Shown: piece by piece, positions 35,011 through 43,024 of the stretch
Layout: each line of letters starts with the position of its first letter
How positions within the stretch are numbered: position 1 is the first letter of the stretch
The notes under the pieces: model-generated
Seen by the model: the letters and a program-made list of their open reading frames with translations, nothing else
Database searches by the model: none
What the model was told of the DNA's origin: nothing
From: a bacterium
Lineage (GTDB): Bacteria; Chloroflexota; Anaerolineae; Caldilineales; Caldilineaceae
DNA: 64,000 nt
Direction of reading: 5' to 3'
Assembly: GCA_016124945.1 (NCBI GenBank)
Contig: WGMT01000048.1
Span: 193,501-257,500 of the forward strand
Translations under genes and position numbers: made by a program

Positions 35011-35955
35011 ATGGATGGTAAGAGCATAGGCGCTATGCCAAAACAATCTCCTGAATTGCTTACCGATTTTCGCGTTTTCTCAAATTGGCGGGAACGCTCT
35101 GCACTCTATGAGCTTATCGGCCAAACAGCCTTTTCTGCTGCCCTGGTAGCGGTGCTAGTTCTTGTGGGGTTGATAGGTGTTTATCGATTTTGGGTGGAGT
35201 GGGTGCCGGTACGTCTAATTTTTACTGCCGAAGCCGTGTGGATCATTCTGCTGTCAGTCGGCGGTTGGGCCTTTACGCGGACGTCACTGCAAAACCTGGC
35301 TGGCTTTCTGGCGGTTGCCATTGTGGCTGTGTTGAGCCTATTGCTTACCGTGATCGTTGCACCCTGGTTACAAGCAGACTTACAGTCGGGTGAGCAGTGG
35401 CTGTGGTCTTATGGCGTTATATCGCTGGTTCCGATCGTGATTGCGGTGATGGGGACACTTTTCCTTATATATAGACATTGTGGTTCTTCAATGTTTTGCG
35501 GTGCAATGTCAACGTGGCGGCTACAGGCTACATTTTTGGGTACAGTTGCGGGCATTCTACTGCTCTTTCAACAGTTGTTGGCGGCAGTTTTTGCAGGCGC
35601 AGCGCTCCATGGCATTGAGCGCCAACCGCTACTTTATGTTCAGTGGTTTGTTACCGTAGTTGTGGTTCACGCCGTGGCTGAGGAATTGGTATTTCGAGGG
35701 GCGATTTTTGATTATCTGCATAAGGTGCGAGGAATTTCGCTCTGGTGGGCCGTGTTTGTAACGCTGCTATTGAATCTGATCATTTACCTGCCGCTCATTC
35801 CGCCGGAACTTTCCCCAGGCCAGCTCACTATCTTTCTCTTGCAGCCGACGATGCTGGCTGTGACTTGCTCTTTGTTATGGAGTTGGGAGCGGGGGATGAG
35901 CGCTTGTCTGGCATGTAACATCACGTTTCGGCTTTTGCTTATGTTACTTTGGTAG
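35011..35955 (+). CDS. CPBP-family-like membrane protein, partly degenerate
   Basis: Protein of 314 aa with about eight hydrophobic helices and the first CPBP (CAAX-type protease/bacteriocin-processing) motif EELVFRG, including the paired Glu and the Arg. The second-motif His is not visible (NLIIYLP region), and in the third motif the His is replaced by Cys (ACLACN). Zinc ligands appear lost, so protease activity is doubtful; it may act as a membrane scaffold or sensor. It lies 20 bases upstream of the large histidine kinase and is probably cotranscribed with it. Confidence 0.6.
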   Translation: MDGKSIGAMPKQSPELLTDFRVFSNWRERSALYELIGQTAFSAALVAVLVLVGLIGVYRFWVEWVPVRLIFTAEAVWIILLSVGGWAFTRTSLQNLAGFLAVAIVAVLSLLLTVIVAPWLQADLQSGEQWLWSYGVISLVPIVIAVMGTLFLIYRHCGSSMFCGAMSTWRLQATFLGTVAGILLLFQQLLAAVFAGAALHGIERQPLLYVQWFVTVVVVHAVAEELVFRGAIFDYLHKVRGISLWWAVFVTLLLNLIIYLPLIPPELSPGQLTIFLLQPTMLAVTCSLLWSWERGMSACLACNITFRLLLMLLW

Positions 35956-35975
35956 TCTGAAGTTGGAGACTCTTC

Positions 35976-38552
35976 GTGGATGAAATGCAACCCCGGGTAA
36001 CCTATAGACGTTGGGTTCGTTCCTATCGTCCTGCCCAAAACAAACTTGCTTCTGTGTTGGTTGACGTGGCAAAGTTTTTTTCGAATTACGAGGTGCATTG
36101 GCTTCAAACGTATGCCATACTAGGCACCTTTTTATTCCTTTTAGGGCTTTCTCTCTTCTTGACCCAAGGTGGTCTGATCCAAGGGAGTGTCCTGGATAAC
36201 AATGTACACCAGGTACTGCGTTACCTGTATTTGGTAGTGATCATCTTGGCTGCCTATGTGCTCGATCAGCGTGTTGCGATCTGGTTGGCTATCTTTTGCA
36301 CAGGGGTTTACCTGCCGGCTTGGGTCAATCATTTTTCACTTGAGGGATGGGCGCCGCCAACATTTGAGATTCTGGTGTTGTTGCTTTCGTACAATGTGTT
36401 TGCCATTTTTGCCTCCACAATGACGGCTTTTGGCCGCGATCATCGTCGCCTGTCGGGCATGGTCGTAGAGTTTGAAAATGCCTTTACCCAGGCATTTAAT
36501 CTAGAACGATTGCCTCCTTGGATTCTGACTACAAGCATTGAGTTGACCCATGCATCGGCAGGAGAACTCTATGTAATTGCCTCAGAAGACGGGGAACAAC
36601 CACTGGCAGACGCTCCTGCCGTCCATTACAGCGAACTATCTGGGTTACTACAGTGGGCGATGAAACAGGATCGATTGATCAACCTTTCGCACATTCACCT
36701 GGATCCGCGCCTGCAGAAGCCGGCCCATTGGGAAAACGACAACGCCTACCTCTTGATGGTCCCGCTCAACACGCCTGCGCTTTATTCTGGTCTGCTGGTT
36801 CTGTGGCGGCACACCAATCCTTTTCGTAAACGTGAAGAAGAATTAATTCAACTGTTGGTGGCGCGTGGGCATCTTGTGATTGAGAACGCCCGGTTACATG
36901 CCAAGACCGATGACGCGTTGACACAGCGCGCCAATGAATTAGCTGTGCTGCTTGATGCAAGTAACTCGTTTGCCACAACGTTGGATTTGGATCAGCTTGT
37001 TGAGATCATGGCACGCAAATTGGTGCAGGTGACACGTGCTTCCGGCTGCCAGATCTACCTGATTGATGAAGAGGGGATGCGTCTCGTCAAGTATAGGGCC
37101 AACTGGCAGACGGATCTGCCCACCGTCTACCGTGCCAACGAAAATGAACATCTTCCCCACGATCTTGTAGTGGGTACGGCCGAACTGCCGTTTCATCAGC
37201 ACGTGCTAGACAATGGCGTCTCCGTCGAACTTCGACCGGCGCGCGCCGTCTCGGTGATGACGCCATACGAGCAGTCGCTTGTCTTCCGCGATAATGTAAC
37301 ATCTTCACTGTTTCTACCTTTGATCTTTCAGGAGCAGGCGTTTGGTGTTGCAGTACTGACCCAGACGGGTTCCCCCGAGGCCTTTAGCCCCGACAAGATC
37401 AAACTGAGTGAAGCGGTTGTGCGTGAGGCTGTGGTGGCGTTGAGCAACGCGTGGGCCTTCAACTCGCTGAAAGAGGCGCACCAGCGGATTCAACTGCTCA
37501 TTGATCATGTGGCAGAGGGCGTGTTTAGTGTAGACACCAATCGCCTGATCACCGAATTTAACCCCGCCGCCGAGGAATTGACGGGCTATTCTGCTGCTGA
37601 AATCTATCGCAGACCTGTGCAAGAACTGCTGATGTGCGAAGAGAAGCACTGCTTGCTTTGTCGGCGCGATCTCTCCTTACAGGATGCTGTTCACGCCGAT
37701 TCCGTTGAAACCATGTCCCATTGCCGCGCCTGGATCATCCAGCACAACGGAATGCGTCGCGCTGTTAGCCACAGTGTGGCGCCGCTGATTTCGGCTGATC
37801 AGCAGATCACCGGCGCAGTGTCTGTGGTACGCGACATTTCGAAAGAAGAAGAATTGGTACGTATGAAGTCGGAGTTTATCTCCCTCGTCTCGCACCAGCT
37901 ACGGACACCGCTCACCAATATCAGTATTGCCGCTGAAATGCTCAGCGATGCCGACATCCCGCATGGACTTGACATAGGGGTGCTCAGCACGTTGAAGCAG
38001 CAGAGTATCCGCCTGCGCCGTCTAGTTGATCAGGTGCTGATGGCCTCCAGGCTTGAGCGTGGTCTCTACCAAAAAACGGCGCTCGAACCATTGGCGTTGC
38101 GTCCGCTTCTGCAGGAGACGCTGCGGATCTTTGAGACGCAGCATCCTTTGATCGCCTTTCCCCTGCATCTAGATCCATCTGTCTCATTTGCGTTGGGTGA
38201 TCGTGTGTTGATGGAGGTTGTCCTGGAGAACTTGATTCAAAACGCCATTGATCATGGTGGTGAAGTCACCACCGTTGCTGTCACTGCACAGCCCCTGTCT
38301 GAAAGTGTGCTCCTTACCGTCTCCGATGACGGCAATGGGATTGCCGACAATGAAGTGTCTGAGATCTTTTCTCCCTTTCGCAGTGGGACGGATGCCAGCA
38401 AAAAACGACGGGGCTTTGGTTTGGGGCTTTACCTTACGCGCATGTCAGTTGAAGCTCAAGGAGGCCGAATCTGGGTGGAGCGAAACGAAGGACATGGTAC
38501 AAGCTTCCACTTCACCCTGGCTGCGCTTTCCTTAGAAGGAGAAAGTGAATGA
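35976..38552 (+). CDS. Multi-domain sensor histidine kinase (membrane, GAF-GAF-PAS)
   Basis: Protein of 858 aa. About four N-terminal membrane helices (to about residue 150) are followed by two GAF domains (about 165-300 and 325-490), then a PAS domain (about 505-620) with a Cys-rich segment CEEKHCLLC. The kinase core has HisKA SHQLRTPLTNI and HATPase motifs NLIQNAIDHG, DDGNGIAD and GFGLGLYL. The cluster of Cys in the PAS domain may bind a metal or sense redox. The GTG start has GGAG 7 bases upstream. Its stop overlaps the regulator start (ATGA). Confidence 0.92.
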   Translation: MDEMQPRVTYRRWVRSYRPAQNKLASVLVDVAKFFSNYEVHWLQTYAILGTFLFLLGLSLFLTQGGLIQGSVLDNNVHQVLRYLYLVVIILAAYVLDQRVAIWLAIFCTGVYLPAWVNHFSLEGWAPPTFEILVLLLSYNVFAIFASTMTAFGRDHRRLSGMVVEFENAFTQAFNLERLPPWILTTSIELTHASAGELYVIASEDGEQPLADAPAVHYSELSGLLQWAMKQDRLINLSHIHLDPRLQKPAHWENDNAYLLMVPLNTPALYSGLLVLWRHTNPFRKREEELIQLLVARGHLVIENARLHAKTDDALTQRANELAVLLDASNSFATTLDLDQLVEIMARKLVQVTRASGCQIYLIDEEGMRLVKYRANWQTDLPTVYRANENEHLPHDLVVGTAELPFHQHVLDNGVSVELRPARAVSVMTPYEQSLVFRDNVTSSLFLPLIFQEQAFGVAVLTQTGSPEAFSPDKIKLSEAVVREAVVALSNAWAFNSLKEAHQRIQLLIDHVAEGVFSVDTNRLITEFNPAAEELTGYSAAEIYRRPVQELLMCEEKHCLLCRRDLSLQDAVHADSVETMSHCRAWIIQHNGMRRAVSHSVAPLISADQQITGAVSVVRDISKEEELVRMKSEFISLVSHQLRTPLTNISIAAEMLSDADIPHGLDIGVLSTLKQQSIRLRRLVDQVLMASRLERGLYQKTALEPLALRPLLQETLRIFETQHPLIAFPLHLDPSVSFALGDRVLMEVVLENLIQNAIDHGGEVTTVAVTAQPLSESVLLTVSDDGNGIADNEVSEIFSPFRSGTDASKKRRGFGLGLYLTRMSVEAQGGRIWVERNEGHGTSFHFTLAALSLEGESE

Positions 38553-39232
38553 CGACGATCCTCGTGGTCGACGATGAAAAAGATCTGCTAGATCTCGTGG
38601 CCTCGCAATTGCGCAAGCACGGCTATACAGTCGTAACCGCCGGCAACGGCATGGACGCGCTGAAACTGGCCTTCCAAACACAGCCCGATCTGGCTGTGCT
38701 CGATATAATGATGCCCGGCCTTGATGGCCTGACCATGTGCCGCCGCCTACGTGAGATGAGCGAAATGCCCATCATCATGCTCACCGCGCTTTCCGAGGAG
38801 AACATGGTGGTGCAGGCACTAGACGAAGGCGCCGATGATTATGTCACCAAGCCGTTTGGGTTCGACGAATTCCTTGCACGGGTGAAGGCCTCGTTGCGCC
38901 GTGCCCAAATGGGTGCAAGCTCTCGTGCCGCTGTCACCGTTGCCGGCAACGTGGCCATCGACATTCCGCGCCGTCAGGTGCTGGTTGACGGCGAAGCTGT
39001 GGATCTGACACCTACCGAGTTTAACCTGCTGGCTTGTCTGGCCAAACGCCAGGGTGAGGTGATGACACACCGTGCCATTCTCCACGAAGTATGGGGGCCT
39101 GAATACGTAGATCAATTAGAATATCTGCGAATATATGTAGGGCACCTACGCAAAAAGATTGAGAGTAACCCAGGTGATCCGCGTATTTTGCTAAATCAAC
39201 GTGGCATCGGCTACTACCTGGCTGCCGGGTAG
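38549..39232 (+). CDS. OmpR/PhoB-family response regulator
   Basis: Protein of 227 aa with a receiver (VVDDEKDLL, acceptor Asp in AVLDIMMPGLDG, Lys in DYVTKPFGF) and a winged-helix DNA-binding domain (VDLTPTEFNLLACLAKRQGEV, YVGHLRKKIE). It is translationally coupled to the preceding kinase and is its cognate partner. The secreted-protein and signal-peptidase genes directly downstream are the most likely targets. Confidence 0.94.
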   Translation: MTTILVVDDEKDLLDLVASQLRKHGYTVVTAGNGMDALKLAFQTQPDLAVLDIMMPGLDGLTMCRRLREMSEMPIIMLTALSEENMVVQALDEGADDYVTKPFGFDEFLARVKASLRRAQMGASSRAAVTVAGNVAIDIPRRQVLVDGEAVDLTPTEFNLLACLAKRQGEVMTHRAILHEVWGPEYVDQLEYLRIYVGHLRKKIESNPGDPRILLNQRGIGYYLAAG

Positions 39233-39551
39233 TCCCCGGCTTGATGACGATTTTTTAATTCATTTGCTTTTCCAAGGTGCACTACCCACTTTTGCCATTG
39301 TTTGCAAACGTTATTGCTTCTTGTGCTGATATTAATTAGGCGATTGTGCTTATTTTATATTTTGTCTATAGTACTTTTTTACAATATATTTATGCTTTTT
39401 TTGTGCGAAATCATGTATCCTCTATTCGATAGCGGTTGTGTTGCTATTTACGTTGTTTAGCAAGATAAGAAAAGCTGAGCTGAAACGGTATGTTTCATGC
39501 CGGTTTTTCTGTCTTCCCACACAGCAAACTCAGTAGGAGGGGTACAAACCA
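39233..39551. other. AT-rich intergenic region with hairpin
   Basis: A 319-base AT-rich stretch between the response regulator and the small secreted protein. A hairpin with a T-run (39483-39508, aacggtatg...catgccggttttt) may terminate the regulator transcript or form the leader of the next gene. No gene is seen. Confidence 0.5.
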
Positions 39552-39983
39552 ATGCGTAAGCTTCTTGCTCTTCTGCTCCTTGTTGCAGTCGTAACGAGTG
39601 CATTTGCTTTTGCAAACTCGTTCGATGTCAATTCGCTTCCCGCGCGACAAGGTGAGCAGAACATTTCATCGGGTGCTGCAGCCGTTCAGCATTGTATCGG
39701 CGATATCGGTGTCGATATTGTGGGGGGGAATTACCTCCTAAAGCTCAAAGACTTTGAAGTAGACTCCGTCGTCTTACTGACTGCTAATGCCCAGTGTGCG
39801 GGTGATTCGGTCACCGTCACCCTTACGGATAAAGATGGGCGACCCATCGGCACAGTAGATGGGACGTTAGACAGCGGTGGGGGTGCCACGCTTAACTTCG
39901 CCGATCCTTTGGATGTTAAGGTGCGCGATGTGGCAAATGTTCATGTGCTGATTGAGGCGAATAGACCGTCAACTATCGAGTAG
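39552..39983 (+). CDS. Small secreted beta-rich protein
   Basis: Protein of 143 aa with a signal peptide (1-20, LLLLVAVVTSAFAF) and a mature part with alternating hydrophobic residues and two Cys (HCIGDIG, AQCAGD), suggesting a disulfide-bonded beta-sandwich. I do not recognise the family. AGGAGG stands upstream of the ATG. The gene has its own strong terminators, so it is probably well expressed alone. It precedes a SipW-like signal peptidase, so it may be a cargo of that enzyme. Confidence 0.75.
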   Translation: MRKLLALLLLVAVVTSAFAFANSFDVNSLPARQGEQNISSGAAAVQHCIGDIGVDIVGGNYLLKLKDFEVDSVVLLTANAQCAGDSVTVTLTDKDGRPIGTVDGTLDSGGGATLNFADPLDVKVRDVANVHVLIEANRPSTIE

Positions 39984-40055
39984 TTGGTTTTTACCCCCAA
40001 ACCCTCCTACGCATACATCGGCCTGATGTCAATCTGCATCAGGTCGATGCGTTTT
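39977..40055 (+). terminator. Two tandem hairpin terminators
   Basis: The first is caacta/tagttg followed by gttttt at the gene end. The second has 13-base arms at 40016-40028 and 40037-40049 with one G-U pair, followed by cgtttttg. Confidence 0.75.
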
Positions 40056-40089
40056 TGTTGTTCGGTTTGATAATCTATTTTGATACCTT

Positions 40090-40638
40090 ATGTTGAACGC
40101 TAAGTTCAAGACGCTGCTAACCGTCGTGGTATCGCTGCTGGTGCTCTTGGGGTGGTATGTAATGCTCCGGCCTACAATGCTGGGAGGGCCAACCACCTAT
40201 CTCATTATTAGCGGCATTAGTATGGAACCCACCTTTTTCGACGGTGATCTAGTATTGGTAACCCGACAGGCTGAGTACCAGGTGGGCGACGTTATTGCCT
40301 ATGAGATCGATGACTTTTATTTAACAGAACGCTATGTAATCCATCGCATTGTGGGGAAAACCCCCACTGGAGAATTTCTCACACAAGGTGATAATCGAGA
40401 AGATGTCGATTCTTGGATGCCTACTTCGGCGCAGATCATTGGGCGTTCGTTTATCCAAGTACCTAGAGCCGGGCGTGTCGTTGCATTCTTGCAAGAAGAA
40501 CCCTGGCGGTTGGCACTCGCAGCAGGCGTAGCGATAATCCTTTCGGTCATCCCTATCGGTGTCGGTCACTCGCAAGATAGAAGGCAGCGCCGGCGTCAAC
40601 GTTTGGCACAACGCCGGAAACAGCGAATTTCGTGGTGA
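40090..40638 (+). CDS. Signal peptidase I, archaeal/ER type (SipW-like)
   Basis: Protein of 182 aa with an N-terminal helix (about 7-27) and the catalytic Ser in SGISMEPT (S44). H85 in YVIHRIVGK stands in place of the bacterial Lys, and TQGDNREDVD follows. A C-terminal helix (about 138-158) ends in a very basic tail (RRQRRRQRLAQRRKQR). The Ser/His pair marks the S26B family found in archaea, the eukaryotic ER and Bacillus SipW, which process special cargo such as TasA. It is flanked by two small secreted proteins that are likely substrates. Confidence 0.88.
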   Translation: MLNAKFKTLLTVVVSLLVLLGWYVMLRPTMLGGPTTYLIISGISMEPTFFDGDLVLVTRQAEYQVGDVIAYEIDDFYLTERYVIHRIVGKTPTGEFLTQGDNREDVDSWMPTSAQIIGRSFIQVPRAGRVVAFLQEEPWRLALAAGVAIILSVIPIGVGHSQDRRQRRRQRLAQRRKQRISW

Positions 40639-40724
40639 TTTTCTGTGTCGAAATGGACTAAAAATTAGTACCAAAATGTTTCATTGCCAGTTGATGGCAG
40701 GAATTGGCGAAGGTCCCTGCAATC

Positions 40725-41351
40725 ATGATATGGAGAGTAGTCGTCATTGCCATTTGTATCGTCATTGTCGTGAGTGCGGTTTGGGCTGCCTCAGATTCAT
40801 TTGAGGTGCGTGTTGATAGCCCAAAGACGTTTGACGCCGAATATACCATTGTTACGCCCACGCCTATGCCGCTGCCGGTGAACTACTCTTTTCGCATGGA
40901 AACCAAGCAAAGTGGGCCTGAACCAATCTATGTTGACGTGCCTCTGTCCGATAAACACGTGGTATTGATGAATGGAAACCCTGCTGAAGAACTGGCGGAT
41001 TTCCATCTGTGCCGAGGCACGGTAAGCCGTTGTAATGGTGGTATTCAATCGTTCGATGCCGAATATATCGATCTGCAGGGAGATGGCGTTGCCGATCGAT
41101 TGCGCGTCTACTTTACTTGGGAAAATTTTGAGACTTTGCTCTCAACAGTGGATGCCGACACGACCAATACAGGCTCAGCCGCAGCGGATCTCACATCGAC
41201 GCAAGTCACCACACTTGAAACCCCTGTAGGCAGTGCCACGATAACGCCCAGCATGCCGGCGGGGTTCGTTGAACCGTCAACCGATCGATACAGTAGGATT
41301 CGCCTGACCATCTCCGGCGATCTCTATGCCTGGAAAATCGCCCAGCCATAG
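40725..41351 (+). CDS. Secreted protein, likely SipW-type signal peptidase substrate
   Basis: Protein of 208 aa with an N-terminal hydrophobic segment (5-22, VVVIAICIVIVVSAVWA) ending in a possible AWA cleavage site. The mature part is unfamiliar, with a Cys pair (LCRGTVSRCNG) and DLQGDGVADRLRVYFTW, which resembles a calcium-loop or FG-GAP-like motif. The ATG was preferred; a TTG seven codons upstream is the alternative start. The position between the signal peptidase and DUF5305 genes suggests export by that route. Confidence 0.7.
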   Translation: MIWRVVVIAICIVIVVSAVWAASDSFEVRVDSPKTFDAEYTIVTPTPMPLPVNYSFRMETKQSGPEPIYVDVPLSDKHVVLMNGNPAEELADFHLCRGTVSRCNGGIQSFDAEYIDLQGDGVADRLRVYFTWENFETLLSTVDADTTNTGSAAADLTSTQVTTLETPVGSATITPSMPAGFVEPSTDRYSRIRLTISGDLYAWKIAQP

Positions 41352-41435
41352 ATCTTTTTACGGACTGTTTTACGCACTTGATATGGGGAACTCCCCACTA
41401 ACTGACCGGTAGCCTTATCTCACGCTAGATTTAAT

Positions 41436-41498
41436 AGTTCAAGATTCTGCAGCCTAGTTGGCAACTCATGCCACAAGAGAAGGCAAGAATCTTGAACT
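41436..41498. other. Inverted repeat
   Basis: Perfect 13-base arms (agttcaagattct and agaatcttgaact) separated by 37 bases, between the secreted protein and the DUF5305 gene. It could be an operator, an RNA hairpin or part of a repeat element. Confidence 0.6.
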
Positions 41499-41548
41499 GC
41501 TGAGATGCCAGACCACAGCGTATTGCCGGTGGAAGCCGATATGGATGT

Positions 41549-42835
41549 ATGAATTCACTAGGGCTTCTTCTTAAGCGACTTGCCCGTTCCGAAACGGCAA
41601 ATTTATCGATCTGGGTGACTTTAATTAGCCTGGCTGCCGTTGCGGCTGCCGCGCTCTACTACGCGTGGCGGCTCCCCGAGACGTTGATGCAAGACGAGAC
41701 GCAACTGATCTACACGCAGCGAGGCACGTTTGATTACACAGTCTACTTAAAGCCCAATACAGTGTACGGTGGCCTCACCGAGCTGGAGCCACGCACCTCA
41801 TACTTCGCCGTGTTGGTCGAATCTTTCCAGATGACCTACGATTTCGAGCTTTCTTTACAGGATCCGGTGGGGAATGCGTTGCCGGTACCTGCTGAAAGTA
41901 TGGTGGAGTATGAAGTGGTTGCCATCTTGCGCGAAGGCGACCTCTGGTCGCGAGAGCAGATCCTGGTTCCGTTGCGTTCGATGATGGGCGCCGAATTAGA
42001 TCTTTCTTTTCAATTGCCGATTCAGGCGTACCAGGCTGAGGCCGAAGCGATCCGTGCCGAAGTCAACACTCCTGGCCGCGAGGTCGAAGTAGAAGTTCAG
42101 GTGCGTATTTGGCCCACAGTGCGCACCTCTGCCGGGTTGGTACAACCGGATTACGTACATGGATTTAGCTTCCGCTGGCAAAGTTCTGAACTGGTCGTCG
42201 GTGGATCTCCTATCCATGAAGAGACCGCCACGTTGGGTGAGTCGGTTGTGATCCCATATCCGCAACGGGCGCTCATCACCGAGATTTCCACTGCAGCGCT
42301 CGGTGTTTTGTCTGTCCTCCTCTTTGTGTGGGCTGCTGTCAGCCTTTGGGCCGTTCGCTCGCCTTTTTCCGTCCAGCAATTGACCAGTGAACTTCATCGT
42401 CGCTACGGCGATGTGATCGTTGAAGCGGTCTCTTTACCTGCTTCTGCGCCCCATCAGATCGTTGTTCACCTGCGCTCACTCGAAGACATCGGCCGCACCG
42501 CCCATGAGCTGATGAAGCCGATTATCCTGGTGCAGCACGAAGGCGAACGCTGCTATGTGGTGATTGACGGCGCCGACAATGTTCGCTATGAGGTACGCAT
42601 CCCCATACAACCGGCAAAGCCGTCTTCACATGGACTGCCGCCCCACCGTGAAAGCAAAGTTGAGGGTGGCAAAGTCGAACAGAGTACCCTGGAAGACCAT
42701 AGCGGAACCATCGCCCAGGGCTTTCAACATGAAAAACTCTCTACAGTAACCGCAGTTTTGCCGTCCATTGAAACAAGAAATGAAACAAAAAATGATGAAC
42801 CTGCCTATTCAAATGGACAAACCCGGTTTGGCTAA
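41549..42835 (+). CDS. DUF5305 family membrane protein
   Basis: Protein of 428 aa with an N-terminal helix (about 20-42), an extracytoplasmic beta-rich domain (about 50-245) and a second helix (about 252-275). A cytoplasmic C-terminal domain (about 285-350) follows, with a low-complexity tail. The layout and the GTFDYTVYLKPNTVYG segment fit DUF5305, known mainly from archaea where it often lies beside S26B signal peptidases and their substrates. Function is unknown; a role in recognising or assembling the exported proteins is plausible. Confidence 0.75.
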   Translation: MNSLGLLLKRLARSETANLSIWVTLISLAAVAAAALYYAWRLPETLMQDETQLIYTQRGTFDYTVYLKPNTVYGGLTELEPRTSYFAVLVESFQMTYDFELSLQDPVGNALPVPAESMVEYEVVAILREGDLWSREQILVPLRSMMGAELDLSFQLPIQAYQAEAEAIRAEVNTPGREVEVEVQVRIWPTVRTSAGLVQPDYVHGFSFRWQSSELVVGGSPIHEETATLGESVVIPYPQRALITEISTAALGVLSVLLFVWAAVSLWAVRSPFSVQQLTSELHRRYGDVIVEAVSLPASAPHQIVVHLRSLEDIGRTAHELMKPIILVQHEGERCYVVIDGADNVRYEVRIPIQPAKPSSHGLPPHRESKVEGGKVEQSTLEDHSGTIAQGFQHEKLSTVTAVLPSIETRNETKNDEPAYSNGQTRFG

Positions 42836-43024
42836 AGCATAAACGCCGATGCCCACCTGGTGAAATTACCTTTAATGCACTTGAATCTCTAACCGTTCAC
42901 TGCCACGCCCGGTCTTAAGCACTCTGTGCTGACACACTCTCTCTGTGCTGACATAGATAACCCAAGACAGTTCCGTGCGTACGGCAATCGAAGGACAGAG
43001 GTGTAGTAAATCAATGAGTTCGAT

